A DNA stretch of 64,000 nucleotides from Entomohabitans teleogrylli (lineage in GTDB: Bacteria; Pseudomonadota; Gammaproteobacteria; Enterobacterales; Enterobacteriaceae), in the NCBI RefSeq assembly GCF_001484765.1, contig NZ_KQ947376.1, positions 496,001 through 560,000 of the forward strand, read 5' to 3'. The position numbers and the translations under genes were made by a program. Of this stretch, positions 54,617 to 64,000 are shown one piece after another (position 1 is the stretch's first letter; each line of letters begins with the position of its first letter). The notes beneath the pieces were generated by a model. It ran no database searches. It saw only the letters and a list, made by a program, of their open reading frames with translations, and was not told where the DNA came from.

Positions 54617-55210
54617 TTACGGCTTACGGGCCAGCAGCGTAGCAAAACGCAGCCGGATGCGGTTTCCCGCCTCATCGGTTTTATGCAATTCGCCCGGGTT
54701 TTCATTGTATTTGACCTGTTGCCAACCGGCATAGTAACGGCTCAGTTCACCGGCCTGAAAGGCAAACGGGAATCCTACATGACAGGGGAAATCATCCGTA
54801 TCCATCGCCGCGACAATCAGGTTATAGCCGCCGGGCCGGGTGCAGCGTTGCATATTGGCGATAAGCCCCGGAATGGTCTGGGGTTCAAGGAACATCATCA
54901 CCACCGTGGAGAGGATAAAGTCATATTCGCCATCAAAGGTCAGAGTATTCAGATCGAGCTGCGCGGTATGTAGGTTATCCAGTTGTTCTTCACGGGCGAT
55001 ACGGGTCAGATTATCAATACTCATCGGGTTACGATCCCAGGCCTGGACCTCAAAGCCGCGTGCCGCAAGGTATAAGCTGTTACGCCCATTGCCGCAGCCA
55101 AGATCGAGAGCTTTCCCCGGCGCGACCAGCGTTGCCGCATTCAGCACTTCTGAATGGGTTTTTGTCAGGCCATATTTCTCAGTAAAATAATTTTCATCAC
55201 GGACCGTCAT
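54617..55210 (-). CDS. tehB: TehB, tellurite methyltransferase
   Basis: SAM-dependent methyltransferase of 197 residues, matching E. coli TehB. The SAM motif [16 protein letters not shown] lies near residue 34, the acidic second strand is VQAWDRN, and [14 protein letters not shown] follows. Family knowledge: TehB volatilises tellurite and selenite by methylation. In E. coli it is co-transcribed with tehA (a channel protein); tehA is missing here, as ydcK starts 188 bases away on the other strand. Confidence 0.92.
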   Translation of the reverse strand: MTVRDENYFTEKYGLTKTHSEVLNAATLVAPGKALDLGCGNGRNSLYLAARGFEVQAWDRNPMSIDNLTRIAREEQLDNLHTAQLDLNTLTFDGEYDFILSTVVMMFLEPQTIPGLIANMQRCTRPGGYNLIVAAMDTDDFPCHVGFPFAFQAGELSRYYAGWQQVKYNENPGELHKTDEAGNRIRLRFATLLARKP

Positions 55211-55397
55211 GACATTTCCTTATCAGATTGCGGTGTTGGTAGCGCAGCGTCCAGGGGCGCGCAGTCAACCATCCACGCTGTTGAAAAAATAAAATGTATT
55301 TTAAATGCATTTTAAACAATTCATCTCCCGGATACCAGCCTCTCCCGGCGCAGCGGAAACCTGCTACGTTTGATCAGAGGGCCAGCGGAGATTGATC

Positions 55398-56378
55398 ATG
55401 TTGAAATACCAGCTCAGTAACACCACCCGTCGCTATCGCTACACTGAGCAGGGCGTCGCTCACGATGTCACTCTGCGCCAGATTATCGCACTGCGTAATA
55501 TTGGCGCGGTGCGCGCCGGTAGCGCCGGCGGTTGGGTCGAAAGTGAAGATAACCTCAGCCAGCAGGGCAGTTGCTGGATTAGCGACCAGAACAGCGTGGT
55601 TTTCGCCGCGGCGCGTATTCAGGGGGACGCGCTGGTATCCGGTCCCTGCGTCATCAGCCACCGGGCGTTAGTCGAACATCACGCCAGGGTGGAAAACAGC
55701 ACCGTCAGCCATGGCGCACAAATCAGCGACATGGCCAGCGTCAGGGACGCGCTGATCAACGGCGAGTGTCGTATCGGCGGTTCGGCGCGCATTCTTAACG
55801 GCAGCCAGATCCTCGCGGCCCGCGGGATGACCGCTGACGACAGACAAATACTGCAGATTTACGATAACGCGACGGTAGCCCGGTCCACTGTTGCCCATCA
55901 GAGCCAGATCTACGGCAATGCCATTGTCAATTACGCCTTTATTGAGCATCGGGCGGCGATTTATGGTCAGGCGATCCTGGAAGGCAATGACATCAGTAAT
56001 GTCTGGGTGTGCGACTGCGCCCGGGTATACGGCCATGCCCGGCTCATCGCCGGCCGCGGCGAGGCGCAGATCCCCACCCTGCGCTACAGTTCCGAAGTGT
56101 GCGATAACGCGGTGATCCAGGGCGATTGCCTGCTGAAACACCGGGTACGGGTCTGCCAGAACGCGGTCCTGCTCGGAGGGCCGATCCTGCTGGATAATCA
56201 TGTGGTGATTGGCGCCAGCGCGCGCATCACTGGCAATGTGCTGATTGAAGATCATGTTCAGGTAACCGACAGCGCGCGTATCGAGGGATTTACGGATGAT
56301 CGGGTACATATTTTCGGCAACAAGACCATCGCCGGTGTTCAGCACATCACCCGCACCCCCTACTACGGCGTTTATTAA
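55398..56378 (+). CDS. ydcK: YdcK, left-handed beta-helix (hexapeptide repeat) protein
   Basis: Protein of 326 residues, the length of E. coli YdcK. After the family head (YQLSNTTRRYRY, GSAGGWVESEDNLSQQGSCW) it consists of many imperfect hexapeptide repeats (ARVENSTV, ARISD-like, NAVLLGGPILLDNHVVIGAS) forming a left-handed beta-helix. Related folds occur in acyl- and acetyltransferases, but no catalytic His is obvious. Function unknown. I chose the ATG at 55398 over a TTG two codons earlier. It converges on rimL with a four-base overlap. Confidence 0.9.
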   Translation: MLKYQLSNTTRRYRYTEQGVAHDVTLRQIIALRNIGAVRAGSAGGWVESEDNLSQQGSCWISDQNSVVFAAARIQGDALVSGPCVISHRALVEHHARVENSTVSHGAQISDMASVRDALINGECRIGGSARILNGSQILAARGMTADDRQILQIYDNATVARSTVAHQSQIYGNAIVNYAFIEHRAAIYGQAILEGNDISNVWVCDCARVYGHARLIAGRGEAQIPTLRYSSEVCDNAVIQGDCLLKHRVRVCQNAVLLGGPILLDNHVVIGASARITGNVLIEDHVQVTDSARIEGFTDDRVHIFGNKTIAGVQHITRTPYYGVY

Positions 56379-56929
56379 CCGACAATCCGCCCGTAAATAT
56401 TTTGATCGTGGAACTGTCCGTTAAGATATTCCGCCTCTTTCAGGCGCCCCTCAAGGGTAAAACCATTGCGCAGGGCGACCTGGTTACTGGCTTCGTTGCT
56501 GACAATACAGCGAATCACAAAGCGCCGCAGCGTACCGGCGGCGCTGAAAGTTGCCATAACGGCCTGTAGCGCCCGTGAAATGATCCCCTGTCCCTGATGA
56601 TCCCTGTCCAGCCAGTAGCCGATATACGCCGCTTTGTTGGTTGGCTCAATCAGGTTAAAGGAGAAAACGCCGACAATCCGCCCCTGCAACAGAATCAAAT
56701 ACATCCGGGTGTAACCCCGGTGATGCAACTGGTAATTGGCGCGCAGCGTGGTGCGGGAGCTCTCCTCGCCGGTCACATACCGCGGCCAGTCCATCGCCTG
56801 CTGGAGCCACGCCTGATTTTTGCGCACCAGCGCATACAGTTCAGCGCTGAATCGCTCATGGGCCGAATGCAGCGCCAGCGTGCTGTCGATGGTAATGATG
56901 TCATCCGGCCAGTCGGACACGTCCAGCAT
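56375..56929 (-). CDS. rimL: RimL, ribosomal protein L7/L12 serine N-acetyltransferase
   Basis: GNAT acetyltransferase of 184 residues that acetylates the N-terminal Ser of L12 to give L7. The fold signatures YIGYWLDRDHQGQGIISRAL (acetyl-CoA loop QGQGII) and SNQVALRNGFTLEGRLKEAE match E. coli RimL closely. Convergent with ydcK; the ydcK-rimL pair is conserved from E. coli. No operon partner. Confidence 0.93.
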   Translation of the reverse strand: MLDVSDWPDDIITIDSTLALHSAHERFSAELYALVRKNQAWLQQAMDWPRYVTGEESSRTTLRANYQLHHRGYTRMYLILLQGRIVGVFSFNLIEPTNKAAYIGYWLDRDHQGQGIISRALQAVMATFSAAGTLRRFVIRCIVSNEASNQVALRNGFTLEGRLKEAEYLNGQFHDQNIYGRIVG

Positions 56930-57001
56930 GGTGGTTCCTTAGCGATAAGCAGAGCCTCAGCGTAGCACGCGCCTGCCGCGCATGCCACGCCCGGACGTCT
57001 C

Positions 57002-58285
57002 TCAGCCTTTGTCGCGCCGGGATACATAGTTGCGCGGCCCGCGTCCGGTATAAATCTGGCGCGGACGGATAACCTCCAGCGGTTCGCTGTGCATCTCATT
57101 CCAGTGGGCTATCCAGCCGAGCGTCCGCCCCACCGCCGTCACGGCGGTAAACATGGTGGAAGGCAGCCCCATCGCCTTGAGGATCACCGATGTATAGAAA
57201 TCAACGCTCGGGTACAGGCCATTATCGATAAAGTATGGGGTGTGCAGCGCGGCGTCTTCCAGCGCCATCGCCACCTGGAAGAGCGAATCGTTCGAGCCCA
57301 GTTCATTGAGCACCGCATGACAGGTTTCGCGCAAAATCGCCGCCCGCGGATCAAAGCGTTCGTAGCGGGAATTCCCGAAGCCAAGGCGGTGGAACAGCTG
57401 TGGATTGGCGCGTGAACGGTTAAGAAACGCCGGGATTTGATCCACCGTCTGAATCTCTTCAAGCATACGCATACAGGTTTCGTTAGCGCCGCCGTGCTGC
57501 GGCCCCCACAGCGACGCCAGCCCCGCGGCAATGCAGGCGAACGGGTTGGCGCCGGAAGAACCAGCGGCCCGTACGGTATGGGTCGAAGCGCACTGGCCGT
57601 GGTCGGCATGGAGGATCAGGATCTGGTCCATGGCTCTTTCCAGTACCGGATTGACCTGATACGGCTCGGCGTTGATGGCAAACAGCATATGCAGGAAATT
57701 ACCGGCATAGGACAGATTATTGCGCGGGTAGTTAGCCGGCTGCTCAATCGAATACTTGTAACTCATCGCCGCCAGCGACGGCATTTTCGACAGCAGGCGA
57801 ATCTCCGCCAGTTTGCGGTGTTCCGGGTTGTCCACATCCAGCACATCGTGATAGAACGCGGCCAGCGCCCCCACCAGCGCGCACATCAGCGCCATCGGGT
57901 GGGAATCGCGACGAAAACCGCTACACATTCTGACCATCTGTTCGTGAATCATCGTGTGCCGGGTGATGGCATTGCGGTACTCCTGGTACTCTTGCTCATC
58001 AGGCGCGTCACCGTTGAGTAAGATGTAACTGACCTCCAGAAAGTCACACTGGCTGGCCAGTTGATCGACCGGAAATCCACGATGCAGCAGAATACTTTTT
58101 TGGGTATCAATGTAGCTGATGGCTGACTGACAGCCGGCAGTATTGCGGAAACAGGGATCGAACCCGGTCAGCTCCGCCTGCGCCAGCGGGCGCAGATCCA
58201 GTCCCTTGCGTCCCAGCGTCGCGTCAACCACATCCAGATTCAGATGCTGTCCCTCAAGGGTAAGTGTTGCCTGTTGGTTTGCCAT
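57002..58285 (-). CDS. Citrate synthase paralogue lacking catalytic His305
   Basis: Type II citrate synthase homologue of 427 residues, colinear with E. coli GltA so that numbering is the same. His229 (ILHADHGQ), His264 (GPQHGGAN) and Asp362 (YPSVDFYTS) are kept, as is the DPRA arginine motif. But the invariant GFGHRVY reads GFGNSRY, so catalytic His305 is Asn and the next Arg is Ser. Cys206, the NADH-site residue in E. coli, is Ala. The rest of the fold is well preserved with no stop or frameshift. It is not the housekeeping gltA by context. It may have a changed reaction, be regulatory, or be inactive. Confidence 0.85.
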   Translation of the reverse strand: MANQQATLTLEGQHLNLDVVDATLGRKGLDLRPLAQAELTGFDPCFRNTAGCQSAISYIDTQKSILLHRGFPVDQLASQCDFLEVSYILLNGDAPDEQEYQEYRNAITRHTMIHEQMVRMCSGFRRDSHPMALMCALVGALAAFYHDVLDVDNPEHRKLAEIRLLSKMPSLAAMSYKYSIEQPANYPRNNLSYAGNFLHMLFAINAEPYQVNPVLERAMDQILILHADHGQCASTHTVRAAGSSGANPFACIAAGLASLWGPQHGGANETCMRMLEEIQTVDQIPAFLNRSRANPQLFHRLGFGNSRYERFDPRAAILRETCHAVLNELGSNDSLFQVAMALEDAALHTPYFIDNGLYPSVDFYTSVILKAMGLPSTMFTAVTAVGRTLGWIAHWNEMHSEPLEVIRPRQIYTGRGPRNYVSRRDKG

Positions 58286-58461
58286 ATTCGTCCTTTTCGT
58301 CTGCAGGATAAATCATCGCCGTACCGGCCGCCCGGTCAGGCAAACATTCACCATAACGATGAGAACAGCGCGATGCTTTGATTCTGAATAATATCCGGCG
58401 CGGAATGATGGGATGAAACGGCACATTGCCTCCCGCCAAAAACGCGGGAGGCGCTGAGTGG

Positions 58462-60117
58462 TTAACGCATCTGGCGATCGTCAACATAGCGGCGCTGGTC
58501 CGGCGCCGGCGGGAAATACTGATATAGCCAGGTTTCGCTGATGGCTTCCCCCTGACAGCGCAGGAACATACGCATTTCCACCGCCTCGGTAGCGTCCGAG
58601 GTGGGATACCAGTCAAACAGAATACGATAGCCGTCGAAAGGTTCGACGTAGAGAATTTCAATCTGCTTCGCTTCGCCGCTGGAAAGGGTAATCACCGGCT
58701 CAATGCCTTTCGGCGCCGCGGCCTTCAGATCGCCGCCGACAAAATCAATGGCAAAGCGCCGCGACCATTTGTCCGGGAAGTGCTCGCCTGGCGCCCAGCC
58801 TTCCGGGAAACTGCCCATCCCGGTGCGGGTGGCGTATACCCGGGCCAGCGGCGATTGCACTGGCGGTAGCGAACTCCAGTACAGGCGGTAGGCAAAGTTC
58901 AGCGTATCGCCTGCTTTCACCGGTTTCTCCGGCTGCCAGAAGCAGACAATATTGTCGAGAGTCTCGCCGGTAGTCGGGATCTCCATCAGGCCGATAGTCC
59001 CTTTGCCCCACTGGTTACGCGGTTCCACCCACAGGCTCGGGCGTTTGTTATACCAGCCCATCACATCCTGGTAGCTGTTGAAATCGTGATCGAGCTGCAG
59101 CAGACCAAAACCTTTCGGGTTGTTATCGGTAAAAGCATTGAACTGCAAGCGCTGGGGATTATTCAGCGGACGGCAAACCCACTCGCCGTTGCCGCGCCAC
59201 ATCGCCAGCCGGTCGGAGTCATGGATTTGCGGATGAATGGTGTCGCACATCCGCCGCTCGTTGGTGCCGCAACTGAACATACTGGTCATTGGCGCCACCC
59301 CGAGCTGCTGGATATCTTTGCGGGCAAACAGGTGGTTCTCGACATCCATCACCACCCGGGTCTCTTCGCAATGAATAACGAACTTATAGGCTCCCGCCAC
59401 GCTGGCGCTGTCCAGCAGCGCGTAGACCACAAAGGTGGTGTCGTCGGCCTGCGGGGTTTCAAACCAGAAAGCGGTAAAGTCCGGGAACTCTTCCAGACCG
59501 TCGGCATAGGTATCTACCGCCAGCCCGCGGGCGGAAAGGCCGTACTGCCAGGTATTGTCCACGGCGCGGAAATAGCTGGCGCCGAGGAACGAGACCACAT
59601 CGCGGCGCGCCAGTTCCGGGGCTTTAAACGCCTTAAATCCGGCGAAACCGAGGTCCGATTGCCCTTCCAGTTGCCGGGTATCCACGCCGGCATCGTTGTA
59701 ATTGAATAATTCGGGGCGAAAATGAATTTCCCGGGCCTGATGGGTTTGCGGATCGACAGAAAACATCCGCACCCGGCGGCGAAATCCCATCCCGACATGG
59801 AAAAACTGTACATCGAACTGACGATTTTCAATATTATTCCACAGCGAGTGACCGGCATCATATTGAATGCTGTTATACGCCTGCGGGGTGAGCTTCGCCA
59901 GTGTGTCCGGCAGCGGCCGCGGAGCGCCGCCCCAGGGCTTTTTCGCCAGATCCCGCGCCATACTCTGCAGGGCGGAAAAATCGAACGCCGTAGTACGACC
60001 ATCGGCAATTGCCGCGTCCTGTGCCCAGGCTGTGCGGGAGAACAATGTCGCGAGGGTGGGAGTGCCGCAGGCTGCGGCAAGAGCCATAGAGGCTTTAATA
60101 AAACGTCTGCGGTTCAT
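58462..60117 (-). CDS. opgD: OpgD (MdoD), periplasmic glucan biosynthesis protein
   Basis: Periplasmic protein of 551 residues, matching E. coli OpgD. It has a twin-arginine signal ([17 protein letters not shown]) and an OpgG-like body ([40 protein letters not shown]). It controls the backbone structure of osmoregulated periplasmic glucans; recent work gives OpgD beta-1,2-glucanase activity. It is monocistronic here; E. coli neighbours ydcJ and rimL are both near. Confidence 0.93.
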   Translation of the reverse strand: MNRRRFIKASMALAAACGTPTLATLFSRTAWAQDAAIADGRTTAFDFSALQSMARDLAKKPWGGAPRPLPDTLAKLTPQAYNSIQYDAGHSLWNNIENRQFDVQFFHVGMGFRRRVRMFSVDPQTHQAREIHFRPELFNYNDAGVDTRQLEGQSDLGFAGFKAFKAPELARRDVVSFLGASYFRAVDNTWQYGLSARGLAVDTYADGLEEFPDFTAFWFETPQADDTTFVVYALLDSASVAGAYKFVIHCEETRVVMDVENHLFARKDIQQLGVAPMTSMFSCGTNERRMCDTIHPQIHDSDRLAMWRGNGEWVCRPLNNPQRLQFNAFTDNNPKGFGLLQLDHDFNSYQDVMGWYNKRPSLWVEPRNQWGKGTIGLMEIPTTGETLDNIVCFWQPEKPVKAGDTLNFAYRLYWSSLPPVQSPLARVYATRTGMGSFPEGWAPGEHFPDKWSRRFAIDFVGGDLKAAAPKGIEPVITLSSGEAKQIEILYVEPFDGYRILFDWYPTSDATEAVEMRMFLRCQGEAISETWLYQYFPPAPDQRRYVDDRQMR

Positions 60118-60261
60118 ACCGAAAAAATCGTCCTATTGTGTCGATGTCAGTCGCCTCGCCAGCGGCCAGGCAGTAGCAGAATAATGTCGTCAGTTGAGCC
60201 GCTCACTGTATGCAAAAATGTCGTTGAATCCAATCTCTTTCCACCCACCGGCACCAATTAA

Positions 60262-61095
60262 TCACCGGCCAGCGGAGAACGCGTAAACTGGCCGCCGCGA
60301 TGGCGCCGGCTGGCGGCTTTTCTCCGGGGTGACGCCTGTGTGACGCCGGAACATGGCGATGAAGGCTGACGAACTGCTGTAACCCAGTTCCAGCGCCACA
60401 CTCTCCACCGTTCGGCCGGTTTCCAGCATCTGCAACGCCCGCACCACCCGCAGCCGCTGGCGCCAGACGCTGAGCGACATCCCCAGCCGCTGCCGGCAGT
60501 GGCGGTTCAGGGTACGCGCCGTAACGCCGCGCCACGCCGCCAGTTGCCCGAGCGTGCTTTCATCCTCGGGAGCCGCTTCCAGGCGCAGCAGAACCGGCCC
60601 CAGCAGCGGATCGTCGCTGAACGGCAGAAAGTTATCCGTCCGCGGCGCTGTCCGTAACTGATCCCACAGCACTGTCAGCAGCCGTTGCGCCTCCGGGGTG
60701 TCGCCGGCGCCGTGGACATGATCGCGCAGATGGTCCAGCAGCGCGGTGGTCAACGGATTCAGCGCCAGAGTACAACAATGGGACGGCATCTCCGCGCATA
60801 ACTCCGGCGCCAGGTAAAAAGAGCAGTGCCAGGACTCATGGCGATTAATCCCCTGATGCTCAACACCGGGCGGCAGCCAGATCCCATGGTGGGACGGCGC
60901 CATCAGAAAGCGCCCGTGTAGCTTCACCTCCATCGCCCCGCTCCAGGAATAGACAAATTCGCCCCATGGATGGGCGTGCTGCGGGTAAGCGGCCCAGGCC
61001 GGCATACGCGCTACCCGAAACCACGACGGCGCCGGCAGCGCATCCTGAAAAGGCGGAATAAACAGTTGATACAACGGCTGATGGGCAGTGGTCAT
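60262..61095 (-). CDS. AraC-family regulator with cupin sensor domain
   Basis: Regulator of 277 residues: N-terminal cupin (HPWGEFVYSWSGAMEV, about 43-58) and C-terminal AraC DNA-binding domain with two helix-turn-helix motifs (LGQLAAWRGVTARTLNRHCR; ESVALELGYSSSSAFIAMFR, about 230-249). This plan is typical of RhaS/NimR-type regulators. NimR of E. coli is divergent from the exporter nimT in the same manner. It is divergent from the EamA exporter at 61197 with about 100 bases between, and probably regulates it. Effector unknown. Confidence 0.86.
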   Translation of the reverse strand: MTTAHQPLYQLFIPPFQDALPAPSWFRVARMPAWAAYPQHAHPWGEFVYSWSGAMEVKLHGRFLMAPSHHGIWLPPGVEHQGINRHESWHCSFYLAPELCAEMPSHCCTLALNPLTTALLDHLRDHVHGAGDTPEAQRLLTVLWDQLRTAPRTDNFLPFSDDPLLGPVLLRLEAAPEDESTLGQLAAWRGVTARTLNRHCRQRLGMSLSVWRQRLRVVRALQMLETGRTVESVALELGYSSSSAFIAMFRRHTGVTPEKSRQPAPSRRPVYAFSAGR

Positions 61096-61196
61096 GGGTT
61101 TCCGGAACAGAGGATCGGATGTCTGTTTTGCACTATATGCTGCAATTACGACAATGTCATACTGAGCAACATTCTTTTTCTCAATGAGTTGTGGTC

Positions 61197-62136
61197 ATGT
61201 CATTACACAAAGCGCTGGATGGTAAAGCGGCCGGCATTATGACGCTGCTGTGCGTTATCTGGGGGATTCAACAGGTCGCCATCAAAGGGGCCGCCAGCGA
61301 GGTCGCCCCGGTGTTACAGGTCGCGCTGCGCTCCGGTATCGCTGCTGTCGCCGTCTGGCTGGTAATGCGCTGGCGTCGGCAACCGCTGGCCCTGTCGCGC
61401 CATTACTGGCGGGCCGGGGTACTGGCCGGCACCCTGTTCGCGCTGGAATTTCTGTTTGTCTCCGAGGGATTACGTCTGACCTCCGCCTCGCATATGGCGG
61501 TCTTTCTGTATACCGCGCCGGCGTTCGCGGCCATTGGCTTGCAGTGGCGTCTGCCGGAAGAGCGCCTGAGCCTGATACAGTGGCTGGGCATCGGTGTGGC
61601 GTTTGGCGGTATCGCGCTGGCGTTTCTTTCCGGCGACAGCGACGCCGCGGCGGCGACCGGCAGCACGCTGGCGGGCGATTTACTCGGATTACTGGCCGGT
61701 ATGGCCTGGGGCGCGACAACGGTGGTGGTACGCAGTTCCGGTCTGGGCAATGCCCCGGCCACCCATACGCTATTTTTCCAGTTAGCCGCCGGCTTTGTCC
61801 TGTTGATGCTCTATGCGCTACTGGCCGGACAGACCCATTTCGCACCCGGCTGGAAAGGCACCAGCAGCCTGCTGTTTCAAAGCCTGGTGGTGGCTTTCGC
61901 CAGTTATCTGGTGTGGTTTATGCTGCTGCGTCGCTACCTTGCCTCTCAGCTTGGCGTGCTCTCCTTTATGACGCCGGTCTTCGGGGTACTGGCCGGCGTC
62001 TGGCTGCTTGGGGAACAACTACAGCCCGGTTTCGCCGGCGGCGCATGCCTGATCCTGCTGGGGATTGTGGTGGTCAGCGGCTATAACACCCTCGCCCGCT
62101 GGCGCCAGCGGCGGCGCGGCGCGCTGGTTAACCCGG

Positions 62137-62150
<14 letters not shown>
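61197..62150 (+). CDS. EamA/DMT-family transporter paired with an AraC regulator
   Basis: Ten-helix transporter of 317 residues with two EamA domains (IMTLLCVIWGIQQVAIKGAA at the start; GDLLGLLAGMAWGATTVVVR opening the second half; VFGVLAGVWLLGEQL near the end). The family exports amino acids and other metabolites. The AraC-type regulator is divergent. I chose the ATG at 61197; a GTG two codons earlier is possible. Its 3' end overlaps the convergent carboxylesterase by 14 bases. Confidence 0.86.
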
Positions 62151-63648
<1,498 letters not shown>

Positions 63649-63690
63649 GTATACACTCCAGACAACAGACTTCCCGGAAGAGTACCGTTT

Positions 63691-64000
63691 TTACAGCAGA
63701 CCGCAACGCCGTTTGCTGCGATCCTCTTCCTGCTGATAGAGCGCATAGGGATCCAGCACCAGGCAGCCCAGCGCCTGCTCAAACGCTGCGCGTGCCTCAT
63801 CGGTCGCCGCGCTGGCGTCAGGCGGCAGCAGATCCTCATAAATGACCGGTTGAGCACTCAGCCAGCCGCGTTCGATCAGCGCCTGCGGATCGTCCCCACG
63901 ACGAATCATAGCGCGATGGCTCTCCCCCTGCGGAGTCAGGCGATAGCAAAAGTAGGCCAGCCCCTGGCGACGCAGCAATACCTCGGTATCCGGAAAATCC
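63691..64000 (-). CDS. ydcJ: YdcJ, 2-oxoadipate dioxygenase/decarboxylase-like (C-terminal part)
   Basis: The C-terminal 102 codons of a gene that continues past the right window edge: the frame is open to base 64000 (DFPDTEVLLRRQGLAYFCYR at the edge). It ends in FEQALGCLVLDPYALYQQEE then RSKRRCGLL, which matches the tail of E. coli YdcJ. YdcJ belongs to the VOC-like DUF1338/HglS family, whose characterised member converts 2-oxoadipate to D-2-hydroxyglutarate. In E. coli ydcJ lies next to opgD, consistent with the backbone order. Confidence 0.88.
   Translation of the reverse strand, partial: DFPDTEVLLRRQGLAYFCYRLTPQGESHRAMIRRGDDPQALIERGWLSAQPVIYEDLLPPDASAATDEARAAFEQALGCLVLDPYALYQQEEDRSKRRCGLL

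Noticed and set aside
57002-58285. Calling the citrate synthase gene gltA
   Set aside because: His305 and Cys206 are replaced and the neighbours are rimL and opgD, not sdhCDAB; a paralogue is the safer call.

Overview
The window is chromosomal DNA of a gammaproteobacterium, almost certainly a member of the Enterobacteriaceae with a GC content in the upper 50s. Read from right to left it follows the Escherichia coli order ydcJ, opgD, rimL, ydcK, tehB, ydcL, ydcO, sutR, rlhA, ydcR, patD, ydcY, ydcZ, mnaT and an mcbR-like gene. This backbone is broken up by inserted blocks. I cannot name the genus from sequence alone.

Layout. 1-4516: start of hcaR and the complete hcaEFCBD operon for 3-phenylpropionate and cinnamate dioxygenation. 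4568-10534: arylamine N-acetyltransferase, a McbR-like regulator, a NicO-type metal exporter, an XRE/cupin regulator, mnaT, ydcZ, ydcY and a glutamine amidotransferase. 10961-14680: mscM, yjdI-yjdJ, a universal stress protein, ecotin, a RyhB-family small RNA behind a Fur box, and a YegP-like protein. 15486-19237: patD, a shortened Mop/TOBE protein, ydcR and a thioesterase. 19463-21992: a CioAB-type bd oxidase with a 41-residue third subunit. 21995-27857: nfrB-nfrA-ybcH (phage N4 adsorption and exopolysaccharide type). 28214-33726: ptsJ/pdxK, an SMR pump, rlhA, a candidate small membrane protein and sutR.

34159-50032 is the accessory core. It holds an AT-rich promoter region and an autotransporter, a TPR/aspartyl-protease-like protein, an HTH/DUF2975 pair, and an unusual trp locus. 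In that locus the complete trp promoter, operator, leader peptide and attenuator are followed by a decayed trpC tail and then intact trpBA. Next comes a six-gene catabolic operon: DhnA-type aldolase, GlpP-type antiterminator, FGGY kinase, SDR, D-2-hydroxyacid dehydrogenase and a GatC-like EIIC. It sits behind a CRP-like site and a 14-bp leader terminator. I recognise no EIIA or EIIB gene for it here, and I cannot assign its substrate. It is the best candidate for an undescribed system.

50499-64000: ydcO, an AraC regulator interrupted by an amber codon, an EamA exporter, ydcL, tehB without tehA, ydcK, rimL, a citrate synthase paralogue that has lost catalytic His305, opgD, an AraC/EamA pair, a type B carboxylesterase and the C-terminal end of ydcJ.

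All function calls rest on reading the translated sequences and recalled family features. No database search was run.
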